64,000 nt of DNA, from the NCBI RefSeq assembly GCF_030247195.1, contig NC_080670.1, positions 158,174,580 to 158,238,579 of the forward strand, written 5' to 3'. The notes beneath the pieces were generated by a model. The model saw only the letters and a program-made list of their open reading frames with translations, was not told where the DNA came from and searched no databases. This document shows positions 22,651-33,905 of the stretch, one piece after another. The stretch is from Topomyia yanbarensis. Lineage: Eukaryota > Arthropoda > Insecta > Diptera > Culicidae. Numbering within the stretch: position 1 is the stretch's first letter; the number at the start of each line of letters is the position of its first letter. A program made the position numbers and the translations under genes.

Positions 22651-25600
22651 CACTAGTTTCTGCAAATGTCAAATCACTTCTAAGCACCTTGAAACAATGC
22701 TTTTCTAGACTATTCACAAAACACAATTTTGATAAGAATCGTCTGGATACATATGTTTTTTATAACTGTTTTCTAAATAATTTCGAGGGGCCTAACTATC
22801 CTCTAGCTACGTGCCGGTCAGTTTGGTTTGAACCCAGACACACTGGGGCGAGTAACATACTTCTGTTTGCCCGCTACAAACTTAATCGCGGATAAATATG
22901 ATGAAACGTAGCCGGTCAATTCTTTTTCGTGCATTGAAATCAACGCATGCCTATTTCAAGACGCCCTTTTATCCAATAAAACCGAAAAATTTTCAAATTT
23001 GAATTTTGGATGGCGAAAAGCAAATAATACATGCTCTAAAATTCATTCAAAAACATTTGAAGTGAATTTCGCAAATTTTTATCTTATTGAAACGTCTACA
23101 TTAAACAAGCATTAAAAGTAGTCAAAAGTAATAAGAGTATGTACTCTATTAATAAACGGTGATTTCAGTTCCCATCTCAACGGCTGATATGGGCTACACT
23201 TTTCATTACTCACCGCTTATTACAAGACTGTGCCATGAAGTGAGTAGCACAGTTACTTGCTACCAATCCGAATCACTTGATCGGTACAAGTCGGAAAAGG
23301 ATGGATGGAAACTTTAGCCAGCCGCTCGTAAAGATGGCTCCGATAGTGTCGCAATTTATGATGGCATGCAGTAATTGATAACGGAAAACGAGGCGTTGAA
23401 ATTGACAGGACTAGTTGTGTTGCGTTTGTTAATTGAATGGATCACTTCATTAGTAAAAGGAAACGGGATTACGTGGTGTTTCAGATATTTTTAATTAAAG
23501 CGAAAATCATGTACGTAACTATCAAGCAAAATAAAACGTACGCTTCTTTGTGAATAAAACCAACTTTGTCTGCGGAAATTATGCAATTGAAAAGAAATAA
23601 AAATAAACTAGTAAAAGTATGCAACTAAGTGAAAGGTTAGAGTTCAGCCATACACACGCTCTGTACGCTTCTTGTTTTAGTCACTATTTTTTTTTTTTTT
23701 GAAATCCTAACTCTAGCCAAAACAAAATACGATCAACAACAACCTCTATCTCGCCGCCGTCCGTCGTCGAACCGTGAAGAGAGAAACGCAAGATTTGGCG
23801 ACGATCAACGATTTCTCTGTCAGACATGCAGCCTGCAGATTCAAACTTATATAAAATGGGGACTCGTGTCTGTTTCGTCCGATAAGCCGGATTTCAGATT
23901 AGTTCCATCAAACTAACATTTTTATTAGAACCGGGTTAGCTTCAGGCAAAATTTTTACTTTTTAGTAGAACTGCTCCAAATGAACAGTTTGACAGCGGTC
24001 AGATTTGAAACTGTATATTTTAGCTATTATTTTTGATTTTCTCTTCTAAAAGTTTCATCATCGCTCCCACGATTTCAGCATTCAACAACGGGTTAACATA
24101 TTTTGACGAACAGACAAACTGTTTTTTTTTCGACGCCCATCTAAACGAAAATGCATTCCACGCAGGCGGATGTCACTGGCACCGTACCGCTACAGCCAAC
24201 CAACCTGCATCACCGACCAGTGCACGGAACGGAACGCATGCCATGCGCTCGTTTCAGTGCTCTTCTGTGAGTTCTGAAACGCGCACACACGGCTTGGCGT
24301 AAAGTTTCGCGATCATTGCCAAGGTCGTCGCATCACATTCTTTCCCTTCACTATCTGTACCGCGCATCGTCGGGCCCCGTGTCGTCATCCAAGCAAACCG
24401 ACCAGCATCATCAGCGCATTGCGCCGATTGGACAAAGCGCGGTCCACTCGATCGCTCTGTCTCGCTTCCTCTCGGACGAGTGAGTGCAGAGCGCCGCACA
24501 ACAGCAGCAGCAGCCGCGTGTAGATGCAGAAGGGGATGAACGACGCGGAAGAGGAACGTCAGCGTTTATTTTTATGCGTTTATTTGGCGAAGTTGCATCC
24601 GCATCGCATGGTGGTAAAGATTAAAGGAGATGCTCGGTAGGGCTTTCCTGTGCGGCGACGAGGGAGTGCGGTTGGGTTGTGGCATTGGGGCGGCAGAAGT
24701 TAAACGAGCTCGCGGCCAGAACATGTGCCGGTCGGTGGCAGCCGCGCTGATGTCAGCCAAAGAACCTCTCATCATAGTGCGGCGACGAGGGAGAATGTGT
24801 GTCAGTGTGTTAGTTTTAACGAGATCGAGAAGTGGATGGGGAGCGACTTTTTTCCCTCCGGTTTTTTTTTTCATTTTTGATTGCGCTGCAACTGCCTGCA
24901 TTGGACCAGCAAACACACGCCTTATGGATGCGGTTATATAACGTGATTGGAAGTCGGAAATTCGGGAATCACGACTTGTTGGATTGCACCGATCGGTGCA
25001 CCTTGCGGGAACAGGTTTCAATTTGATGTTTTGCGTTGGCTGTTTATGAATGCTGATGATCCAATAGGTTATGGGGAGTTGAGGTTATTTACATCGCAGT
25101 TTCTTCCAATATTTTTTTTTCATCACCAGCTATCTTTATTCAATGCGATCAGGAGTTACTGTTTACATAATGTTCCACTTAACATGACACATAAATTGAT
25201 CGTTAAGCGGGTAGCTCACCTTTTTATTCGTCCTGCTCTTGACATTTAGCTGATGGAAACGCATAAACTTTTAATTCCGGTAGTCTTCATCAAAACCGTT
25301 AACACTAACATCAACAATTTTCCGGTTAACTATGGTTAGAAGCCCCGGGAAGTTGATGGTAGTTGTAATTAGCCTGACTTAAATCAAGCGGACGTGGCTC
25401 TTGGGATTTAGCAATGAAGGTTGTTCGATAAAAAATAACAAAATGGGTTCCGTACATTTTCTGCCACTGGATAAATACAAATAGCAACTCTACGTCAGCA
25501 GCATTTTGCGTTAGTTTATAGCAATTGATCAGTAAAAAAATATTTTTTATCAAATATACAGCACCCCACAAATATGCAGACCAATAAATACAACATGCCA

Positions 25601-25780
25601 TTACAATTTTCAACAACTTTGACTCTTTTTGGGGCTGATATAAATAAAATATTATTCAAAGCACACCGAACTCAAATGAAATCAATGTTTGTTGCCATCG
25701 GAATGATCATCACTATCGGGGACGAACAATCTAGGTGCTTCGAATTATGGCTGAATTTATTTCAGATTTAAAGACTGCCC
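22651..25780. other. No gene recognised
   Basis: AT-rich from 22.7 to 23.7 kb. From 23.7 to 25.0 kb the composition is more balanced, with CA/TG-rich and CAG-rich patches (GCAGCAGCAG near 24502) and a T tract near 23690. Open frames of 80-149 codons at 24.0-25.0 kb overlap on both strands and lack domains. A TATATAAAA at 23848 is the only promoter-like sequence noted. Probably host noncoding DNA. Confidence 0.45.
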
Positions 25781-25784
25781 GATT

Positions 25785-26065
25785 TTGAACCGCCAATCTC
25801 TAGTCTCCTTACGGGTTTGCCGCCCGCAGCCTCTACTTCGATTGCACATAGTGCAGAGTCTTCTCCGAAGTCAACGATATCTTCCAGGTTCTTATCTGAT
25901 CATAACTTTAGTTGGGCTCTCTTCCGGCATTCGCGCTACATGCCTAGCCCACCGTAGTCTGTCGTACTTTATCAGCCCTCCGATGTCTGCATGTTTGTAC
26001 ACGTCTCAGGCCGCGGTTCATTTGTGTGACCGAGTATTGAACGCAGAATTCTTCTCCCAATCATA
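25785..26065 (-). pseudogene. Reverse-transcriptase C-terminal fragment (RTE- or L1-like)
   Basis: The minus strand reads SMIGRRILRSILG at about 26050. Further on it reads RLRWARHVARMPEESPTKV at about 25920-25975. The arrangement IGRRILR...LRW.(G/R)HV.RMP is usual for the C-terminal region of RTE/L1-like reverse transcriptases in insects. Frameshifts break the copy, and no RT catalytic motif is present. It adjoins the 3' end of an antisense I-type fragment. Confidence 0.5.
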
Positions 26066-26224
26066 CTGAGCATCATACTTCTTACTTCGTTGCTAACCAC
26101 GTTATCACATGTTACTAGTTATCGTCATCACCGTCGCTGAATAATCCAGATACTCCGAATCAGCACCGAATGTATTTCAGAGTTCCAACCGCAAGTCTTC
26201 CGTCTCCTTGAACAGCCGCCAAAC

Positions 26225-27336
26225 ACGCCTCTTCAAGCAGACAAATTGTCCAAGATAGCTTGCAATGGTCCTTGCAAATCGACAGCTTTGGGACCTGTAA
26301 TAGAGACCATACCGTCGTTGACATGACATTCGCCTATGTCATTCACGTAAATATTGTAGAGTGGCCGGCTTAGACATGTGCCCTGTGAAAAATGCATGTG
26401 TTTTTCAAACGACAAATTTTAGCAAAAAGTTGTATATAATCGGTGAAACACAATGCCGCCTCAATATCCAGGAAAACTGATTCCGTCTTTTTGCTAGCAT
26501 AGACCATTTGAATTTTTGTTGAGAGCAACGCAAGACAATCGCTCGTCCCTTTGCTTTTGCGAAAGCCAAATTGTGTATTTTTTCGTAGCTTCGACCCGAT
26601 TTGTGAGGCGGAATAGGATCATTTATACGAGCAACTTCTAAATACAGGACAGCATTGCAATCGGTCGATACTAGTTGTGGTCATGGACAATGTTACACTC
26701 ATTAAATTCAACAATTGTCTCTTGGAAGAGCCTGGCAGATTCATAAACAAGTTGAATTTGATTCTGTCTGGCCCTGGGGCTTAAATGTTACATGATAAAA
26801 GATCAAGTGAGAACTTCACCATCGAAAACGGTATTTCGTTCGCGTTATCGTGAGGGGACGCAGCGCGGTAGATCTTCTGTGCCAGGACGGAATCCGGACA
26901 AACCGTCTTGGTAAAATCGAATATCCAACGGTTTGAATATTGCACGCTCTCGTTAGTACTGTTTCGGTTTTGCAAGCGCCGGGCCGTACCCCAAAGAGTG
27001 CTCATCGATGTTTCTCTCGTTAGCCCGTCGACGAACCGGCGCCAGTTGCTACGTATTTTGGATTTCATCAAACTCTTCATGCGCGTTTCCGCCATCGCGT
27101 ACTGTTGGTAGCTGCCGGGTAGCCCGTCGCCTTGGAAGGTCTTATACGTGGTGCCCGGTTCTCCGCGTACACGTCTGAGCACTCTTTGTCCCACCATGGA
27201 TTGGGAGGACGCCCGCGTGAGTTCGCGTCTGGTACGCGTTTAGTCTGAGCTTCAATCGCGGTATCGAGAATCAAGCCAGCCAGGAACCCGTACTCTTCCT
27301 CCGGAGGAAGCTCTTGTTTGCTAGAGGTGGTTTGGC
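26225..27336 (-). mobile_element. I-clade retrotransposon, antisense, linker and RT part
   Basis: On the minus strand from 27336 the protein begins SSKQELPPEEEYGFLAGLIL, then RGRPPNPWWDKECSDVYAE, then the RSNWRRFVDGLTRETSMSTL segment. These are the endonuclease-RT linker of I-type ORF2. After 26780 the frame shifts repeatedly through RT motifs (TQFGFRKSKGT, SVFLDIEAA) to LYNIYVNDIGECHVNDG and VSITGPKAVDLQGPLQ near 26260. The catalytic YADD region is deleted. The upstream part of the same element lies at 30719-32520, and the 3' end is missing. Confidence 0.75.
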
Positions 27337-27339
27337 GAG

Positions 27340-28125
27340 GTCTCCCCCCCCGTGGGGAGAGTAGTGGAGCGACGAGTGCGGCATCGGATAGCACCAGTGA
27401 CCCCCCAGTAGTGGTAGGAAATAGCCCTACCAACGCACTGGACGGGCCACTATCCGCGATGCGCAAAGTGGTGGAGCAGCTCGATTCAATAACGAGTACA
27501 CTAGCGCAAAGCAAAACATATGCAAGGAGTTAAAACAGAGTCTCCTGGAACTCCGGAAAACTGTTCGTGTCGCAAGACAGAAACAGCAGGCTTATGCCAA
27601 GAGGGTGGAATGTCGGGAGAAGTCCGACAGAGAAACCCAGACAGTGGCCTCCAAGAGGGAGGGAAGAGAGAAGGTCGATACAGGCACTCAGACAGCTGCC
27701 TTCACCTTCTATGGAGCAGCCAAGTCGCTCGAAGCGGCGGCCGAGTTCCCCTCGAAGGGAAAAGGCAAGGGCAAGGGCAATCGTAAGACGGCGTCAAACG
27801 CGAAGCGCCCTAGGAAGTCGCCAGGCGAGGGTGCAAAAACCGACACCACACGGCGTGCAACCGTTAAGGCCAAACGCCGTCTGGCCGAGGTAAGCGAGGG
27901 CGAGAGTGACCTCGCTGAGCAGAGCGTTGGTACCAGCAACCCGGCGCGACCGGGGCAGGGGGGCGTTAACCCCTGGACGCTGATCACCAGGAAGAAGCCG
28001 GCACCGACACCGGAGGTACCGCGGCCCGCGAAGAAGGCCAAGGACAGAGGCGAGGCCTTGTGGTTGAAAACCGACAAAGACAAATACGCCGACGTCCTAA
28101 AGTCGATGAAGGCGGCCGAAAGCCT
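27340..28125 (+). pseudogene. R1-type ORF1, N-terminal and central part
   Basis: 27318-27533 gives MRKVVEQLDSITSTLAQSK, a helical, coiled-coil-like segment, ending in a TAA at 27531-27533. From 27540 another frame continues as ARQKQQAYAKRVECREKSDR and runs open to 28198. The middle is basic with KGKGKGKGNRK and KRPRKSP stretches that look like nuclear localisation signals, then LITRKKPAPTP and ADVLKSMKAAESL. A single frameshift near 27535 separates the two parts. The part encoding zinc knuckles is absent because of the deletion. Confidence 0.75.
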
Positions 28126-28204
28126 TTCCCACAAATGTCCCACATGGGATGCCAGGGGGAGTGATAGAGGTACAATAGAGTGGCACGATCGAGAGTGAAT
28201 CAGG

Positions 28205-28425
28205 TGATAGGGTGAGCATCCAAGTCAGCCTCACATGGTATGGGTGGGGCGAGCACAAAAGTAAGCCTAGCAAGGAATGAGTAAGGTGAGCACACAAGTC
28301 AGCCTCGCAAGGAACGAAAAAGGTGAGCACAAAAGTCAGCCTCATGTGGGAGTGTTTGAGAGTGAATCGAAGTGCGATTGAGAGAGCATCCAAGTAAGCC
28401 TCATACAGGACGTATGAACGCGTGA
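28205..28425 (+). repeat. R1 3' UTR minisatellite, five units
   Basis: Five imperfect units begin at about 28214, 28248, 28284, 28321 and 28383, each with the core GAGCA(T/C)(A/C)(A/C)AAGT(C/A)AGCCT. The same motif occurs twice in the 17.6-17.7 kb UTR. Confidence 0.8.
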
Positions 28426-29714
28426 GTGAGAGTGAATGAGTACATTTAGTACACCCATCCCCCAGAAGTAATACCGAGAGGTAGTTCCTGGGAGCCATCA
28501 TTCCTCGGAGCCCAATGGAGTTTAGTCGGTATTAATGGCAGCGTCACCATTCGAGCCCAACACGCCCCCAGTGCACCCCGTGTGGTAGATTGGACCCAAC
28601 CAATAGCACGTGTACTGGGCTAGGACGTAAAGGTCTTCTCCATTGTAAAAAAAAATTAAAGGGTTGTGTACAGGACACGACCACGGTGACATTAAAAATG
28701 TAGCTGTTTTCAAGAGCGTGCAAATGAATTTTATCTATCACACATATCGACTCACGTTCTTGTTCACTCGCCTGTTTTCATATGTTACAATTTCCTATAT
28801 ACCCTCCCCATCAAAACATAATTTATTGAAGGTCTTTTAACGGTAATCTATTATTACAATTAATCAAGTATCTTACTAGGTGATTGGCATTATTTGGCTG
28901 ATCCATCTAGTAAAAATAGGCTGGTCTGTCCAGAAAATATATTCAAAAGAAATGTTCCATATTGAGAGCTGTGATGAGGAAGCCCACGCCCGCCAACGGA
29001 AATATACAGATTCTCCATGAAATATGGAATTTCATTTTCCATTTAAATTTTCAATAATGTACTAATGAACTTAAGTAAACAATCTTAAGTTTAAGTATTT
29101 CTTGATCGATTAGTGGTGGAAAAAATGAAATTATTTGATAAATTACATTGTTATACAACGTTCGCACTACCAGTTAAAACGGGTTTTTATGCTATCTTGG
29201 TGACATTTTTCTTGTTGCTAATTATTAAAACGTGTTATAACTCTGTAGTGCAATCATTGTATTATTAAACCAATTCTGCAACGTTTTATGTTATATAGGT
29301 GTTTTATGTGGTAATAGGACTGACATAATTATATCTTCAGTACAGCGGTTTGTTTCATAATTTAAAACAGATTTATTTTAAAATTTAAATTAGTATACCC
29401 AACCGTTCTATTTGTTGTATACTTTAAAACGCAATTAGAACTGTGTTTTAAATACATAGGGTAGGACAGATATTCTGACTGGATAAACTGGGAAAACAAT
29501 TTTAAGTCCAGTAACGCTTAAGACATGGCTTGAATTTGAATCGAAAAAGAACACCCGCTTAAACTGCTGCTGGGACGGTAAGTTCTGTTTTAAAATTTTC
29601 CGTTGTGTGCAGTACGAAACAAAAGTGTTTGAAATTAGAAAACAAAAAGTTCTGCTGGAAATGTGATTGTTTCCGATGCAATTACTCTCAGATTTTTCAC
29701 GCAGGGGATACAGG

Positions 29715-29792
29715 CCGTGTAAATGAAAACCGCGTAAATTTAAAAAAACGCGTTAATGAAAACCGCGTAAATTTCAAAATCCGCGTAAAAAA
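29715..29792 (+). repeat. Short tandem repeat, (A)CCGCGTAAAT type
   Basis: Five imperfect units contain CGCGTAAA or CGCGTTAA within 80 bases. In one frame (29605-29862) they encode repeats of RVNENRVN, but the frame has no other sign of being a gene. Confidence 0.7.
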
Positions 29793-30100
29793 CCTGAGTG
29801 TACTCTCCTATATAAAATACTACGCTGCTGAACAGTGCAATAACTACAGAAAAAACATATAACCGAAATATGAAACATGAAAACCAATAGGCTCTTTACC
29901 CTACGCAGCTACAAAGCGCTGTAAACATGGATTAACAAGTTACAACGCACACGCATGCATAAAAATAAATATATTTTTTTCAAACGCAACACTCTTAAGC
30001 AGCACACACCGTATTGAATTAAATCCAAACCACCCCGCCCACCCACTTTGCGAATCATTCTGTGACACCGTGCTGGTACCCGAAAAATCCGCACACGGCC

Positions 30101-30386
30101 ACCGCTGCCGAAAATGCATAGCGTCTACCGCTTATTGTAGTGCCCAGACGCTGCAGCCATGATCTTACCCGTTCGACATAAGAACAAAAACTGATTCAAA
30201 CGGGTACGCGTCACCTCTATTTATAAACTAACCGTATATGGTTTAGTCACTTGGGTGCGAGTGTGTGCAAATGCCAACGTTACCGAAAATCGATAGCGCT
30301 TATTGCATCGCCCGGAGACGATGTTGCTCGTAAGGGATAAGAGCAACAGCTGATTTAAACGGACATGCGTTGCTTCTATTTATGAC
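30101..30386. repeat. Diverged tandem duplication, period about 178 bp
   Basis: 30101-30228 and 30281-30386 share an ordered set of motifs: CCGAAAATGCATAGCG versus CCGAAAATCGATAGCG, CTTATTG, GATTCAAACGGGTACGCG versus GATTTAAACGGACATGCG, and TCTATTTATAA versus TCTATTTATGA. Identity by eye is roughly 70 percent over aligned parts. Confidence 0.6.
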
Positions 30387-30718
30387 TTTTCGTGTTTCAT
30401 TGAGCAACTAAGCTGCCCTCTCTTGACAGCTGTGTCTGAGAAATCTGCCTCACGAATGGTAATTTTCCCGTTTTTCGTGAACTTTTTAATTTTACCAATT
30501 TCCGAAAGTCTACTTTTATTGGGGAGATATTAAGTTATTACCAATATTTAAGTTAGGTGTTTCTGAATCGGTTGGTGCATGAATGATTAAAATCCATCTA
30601 GTAATATCGGAGTTATAAGCGTGCAAACCTTACATAGTTTCGTTACATGGGAGATAGTTTAGATTTTAGAATGACACCTAGCCCCAGATAGTGGAGTAAG
30701 ACATTTTTAATGTCAAAA

Positions 30719-31407
30719 AAGCTCTTCCAATGAATATTTCGTGTGAGGTCATACGACACATTGATTGTATTCGGAGGCCCTGAACCGTTAGCAATCTTAA
30801 TTACGATTGGCAGATGGTCGCTGCCGTGGGGATCAGAGACTACCTTCCACATGCAATCTAACCGCAGCGATGTCGAGCAGAGGGACAGGTCTAAGGCGCT
30901 CGGACGCGCTGGAGAGGCAGGAATCCGTGTCATTTCACCCGTATTCAAAATAGTCATATTGAAGTTGTCGTAAAACTCATGAATTGAGGTAGATCGATTA
31001 TCGCCATGAAGGCAACCCCATGCCGCGCCGTGGGAGTTGAAGTCACCCAAAACTAGTCTCGGTGCGGGGAGGAGTTCCGCAATATCGCAAAGCTGTCGGT
31101 GGCTAACTGAGGCTCTAGGGGGGATGTAGGTGGAAGCAATGCAAAGGTTTTTGCCTTTAATTCTGATTTGGCAAGCGACATCTTCAATGCCTGGTGTCGA
31201 GGGGAGGTCGATTCGGTTAAAAAATAGCCCTTTTTGATCCCCAAAACTACCCCTCCGTAAGAGTCTTCTCGATCCAAGCGAATAATGTTAAAGTCGTCGA
31301 AGTGTATTTGTTAAGATTTTAAAGATATCGATTTTCGGGATAATGCTTCTGCAATTCCACTGTAGAACAGTGATTAAATCCGACACTTCGTTCGATGCAT
31401 TAGCCAT
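30719..31407 (-). pseudogene. I-type ORF2 N-terminal endonuclease, broken
   Basis: The minus-strand ATG at 31407 opens MANASNEVSDLITVLQWNCR. A short deletion follows. Then come RLDREDSYGGVVLGIKKGYF and, in another frame, LGDFNSHGAAWG (metal-binding GDFN), RIPASPARPSALDLSL and DPHGSDHLPIVI with the catalytic SDH intact. At least two frameshifts occur (near 31300 and 31050-31200). The segment from 31050 to 30719 is one open frame. It is an APE-type endonuclease that would nick the target. Confidence 0.8.
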
Positions 31408-31499
31408 ACACTACAGGATACAATCGCTGAAATGAGGAACTATTTCGCAGTGAACTGCATCAACAATGTTTTTACTGCGGGGAGAAGGCTTATCAAGAT

Positions 31500-32397
31500 G
31501 CTTTTAAGAGGGTCAGCTTAAAGCTGTTAAAATACGGTCCACAATGTCAGGGAAATTTGGTAGGCCTGCGATGGCTTCTTTCTCTGGCTAAGGTATGGGA
31601 AAACTTGGGGTTTGTGATGTCGCAGGAAGTGCTGGGAACTCCTTTTCTGAGCTCATGCGACTTGTTTCGGTTTTGCTTTTGGTCTCTACAACGAAGCTTA
31701 TGAGAGAAAATGTTCTTTATTTTTCTATTGCTTCTAGGCACAGCAGAAGATATTCCCATCACAGTCGCCTTCGTTGCTAGACAAGTTAGTATAGATATTA
31801 GGGTCCGATGGAGTAGCTATCTTTAGCATTTATGCAAAAATCGTTTGGAACGTTCCAAAATCTTCCTCGCGCTATTTGTACGCCGAACATGTCAGGAGAT
31901 CATGTGGGTTTCCTCCACAGTAGAGATACTTTTCGACATCCTCTCCACAGGAATCATCCGCATGATTCCCACCGCATTTCCCACAATTAAACTTATTGCT
32001 ACAATGGGAGGCTGTTTGTCCCAATTATACAGTTCATGACCCGTGGCGCAAGGTAGTTGGGTAGAGCAGAACTGGCGAAAGCTACCCGATAAGAGTCTTA
32101 GATGACGTATGTTTTCTTCACATCAGTTGCGATTGATGTAGAATCCAAACGTTTGCATTCCAGTATCTTCACTGGTGCAAGGATGTGATCTTTGAAACAT
32201 CCAGTCCCATGTTTCAGCAGCTCCTCGCAACTCAGACTCGAATCGGAAACTACCCCGTAGACTTCAACCCTATTAGCTGGAATATACACACTGTACTTCT
32301 TCGTAAAGTGCCCGTAGCCAGCAATATCATTTGCCTGATTCAAACTATTTACCACCATCCGAAGCTTATCAGTACGAACTTTCGATATTTCTGTCAC
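31500..32397 (-). pseudogene. I-type ORF1 (gag-like), broken
   Basis: The minus-strand frame 32397-32098 contains ANDIAGYGHFTKKYSVYIPA, then CEELLKHGTGCF and DHILAPVKILECKRLD, an RRM-like region of I-type ORF1. After stops, CCHC knuckles are readable near 31930-31990 as CGKCGGNHADDSC and YCGGNPHDLLTC. The remaining C-terminal part has several stops. The role is RNA binding. Confidence 0.7.
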
Positions 32398-32520
32398 AGC
32401 CGAATACCGCTCCGTCAGAACTGGAGAAATCTGCTATAGATTCATACACTTTTTGTCTTTGGTCCGAAAGAAGATCACGATGGGTCCGGAGGCCGAACTT
32501 GGATATACCTTGAGCCGGGG

Positions 32521-33180
32521 AGCTGATTTTGTTTCGACATCCATCTCAACTTGAGATGAACCACCATAAGGGAAGTCATTTTTGAACGGGCCTATTGCCC
32601 AATACACGTTAGTATGAGAAGTTAAAAAGGGGAAACGTAAATAAAAACGATACTAAACTTGTGTGTAAATCGGTATCAAGACGACTTACTAGAAAAACTC
32701 TACTTCACTGGTCACTGGCCGAATGGTGGTACTCAGAAACATAAACACAAAAGAAGGATAAAACTGAAACCTTGACGAGACGGAGAATGCGCAAGATAAT
32801 TTTGAACGCGGATTAGCACAATTCTTTGTCGCTATACACTGCACGGACTGGAAACAAAACACTTGTGAGTGTTTAGTGATATTTTGCTTCGTGCTTCATT
32901 CACTTGACGACGTTTTCCGCGGAAGAGAACAACCTTCATGGAGAGCTCGCACTGAGCGTCTGAAATTCACGACATCTTTAACACTTCTCTTGTTTCCTCA
33001 GAACAAATACACGCAGCTTTTCAAAAGATTCCCGAACATGCTTTCAGCCTCGACACAATTCGCTTTTCGGTAGAAGATAGCTGGAATTTTGATGCTCAAA
33101 CTGTTAACTTTGACATGACCTCACGGTATATCATCTATTGATCTCAAGAGATGCGTAGATGTGCTTTGCCGACCTCTGAA
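32521..33180. other. No gene recognised
   Basis: AT-rich sequence between the I-type element and a Jockey-type fragment. It may include the 5' UTR of the former. Open frames are at most 65 codons and show no domain. Confidence 0.4.
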
Positions 33181-33905
33181 GATGATAATCAAACTATCTC
33201 TTCAGACTGGTACAGGTACTCCCCGAAAGCTGGAAGCGGTCATTCATGAAAGGAAATAAGTGTGACATTAGCATCGGCGTAATGTCACTCTGTGGTGTTT
33301 CAAAACTGCTGGGGATACTTATTGGGAAGGAGTTGTTTCGCAGTGTGAAGCATTATATCTTAGTTGGTCAGCATGGTTTCTACCCGGGTCGTTCCAGCGA
33401 CAGCAATCTTGTGGAGTTGATCTCATTCTGTCTATCAAATATGGAAAATAGATGATACTAAGTTGCCTTCGATCGCATCGACCATCGGATACTGCTGGAA
33501 AAACTGCGACGCTTTGGGTGCCTCGCATAATGTGTCCCGCTCGTTAAGTCATACCTGGTCGATCGATCACTCTCCGTGAAACTAGATAATCCCATAGGTT
33601 CACTAACTTATCTTGAGTTGCTCAAGGCAGCACTATGGGTCCATTACTTTTCACGATCTTTTTCGATGACGTCTGTTTTGCACTTCTTCCGGGATGCAGA
33701 ATCCTGTATGTGGATCATCTGAAATTTTATCTGATCTTGACTGTCTCGCCTCAGTTGGTCAGAGTTATGGGAACTCATCAACGAATTTACTGAAGGGTAC
33801 GCTCTTAATTTGCTGACTACAAGGTGCAACAGTGAGATCAGTTTCACTCGCAAAAATAATCCAATCATCTACACATATTACGTCGACGGTGTACCAGTTT
33901 AGAGA
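33181..33905 (+). mobile_element. Jockey-clade retrotransposon RT fragment
   Basis: Translation gives GVMSLCGVSKLLGILIG, HYILVGQHGFYPGRSSDSNL (RT fingers), FDRIDHRILLEKLRRFGC (motif A region) and a collapsed motif B region. RILYVDHLKFYL follows, where the catalytic YADD has become YVDH. After that come NEFTEGYALNLLTT and FTRKNNPI. These are standard Jockey-type RT blocks. Several stops and frameshifts are present, and both ends are truncated. Confidence 0.75.

Larger units (their letters stand above)
27340..28650 (+). mobile_element. Internally deleted R1-clade element (ORF1 fused to 3' UTR)
   Basis: ORF1 sequence from 27340 to 28125 is joined directly to the R1 3' UTR, which runs to a poly(A)-like tract at about 28645. 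The whole of ORF2 is missing. The ORF1 end matches window bases 1-34 exactly and diverges right after AGCCT, which marks the deletion junction at 28125/28126. The 3' UTR matches that of the 14.8-17.9 kb copy. The element sits inside an antisense I-type element. Confidence 0.8.
28651..30718. other. AT-rich block inside the antisense I-type element, no gene
   Basis: Together with the R1 derivative, this block separates two halves of the I-type element. It is AT-rich and includes short tandem repeats at 29715-29790 and two diverged copies of a 110-130-bp segment at 30101-30228 and 30281-30386. The last part (30.55-30.70 kb) resembles the end of a dispersed repeat. A 15-bp inverted match (TGACATTAAAAATGT) occurs near both ends (28687-28701 and 30701-30715). 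No transposase was found. Confidence 0.45.
30719..32520 (-). mobile_element. I-clade retrotransposon, antisense, 5' part (ORF1 and endonuclease)
   Basis: This is the 5' half of the element whose linker/RT lies at 26225-27336. The endonuclease ends here at LTRNIHWKSF near 30724. The linker resumes 3.4 kb away, so the two parts join naturally. ORF1 and ORF2 both carry stops and frameshifts. A 5' UTR probably lies around 32400-32520, but its start is not defined. Confidence 0.75.

Noticed and set aside
23848..23900. TATATAAAA followed by TCAGATT as a promoter
   Set aside because: The initiator-like sequence is about 46 bases from the TATA start, beyond the usual 28-34, and no transcript unit is evident.
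24572..25021. 149-codon minus-strand frame and overlapping 103-codon plus frame as host genes
   Set aside because: Both strands are open over the same CG-rich stretch, there is no domain and no compositional support.
29605..29862. 85-codon frame with RVNENRVN repeats
   Set aside because: The protein repeat is simply the translation of a short DNA tandem repeat in an AT-rich transposon block.
28687..30715. 15-bp inverted TGACATTAAAAATGT as terminal repeats of a DNA transposon
   Set aside because: Similarity stops after 15 bases, the motif is itself nearly palindromic and no target duplication was found.
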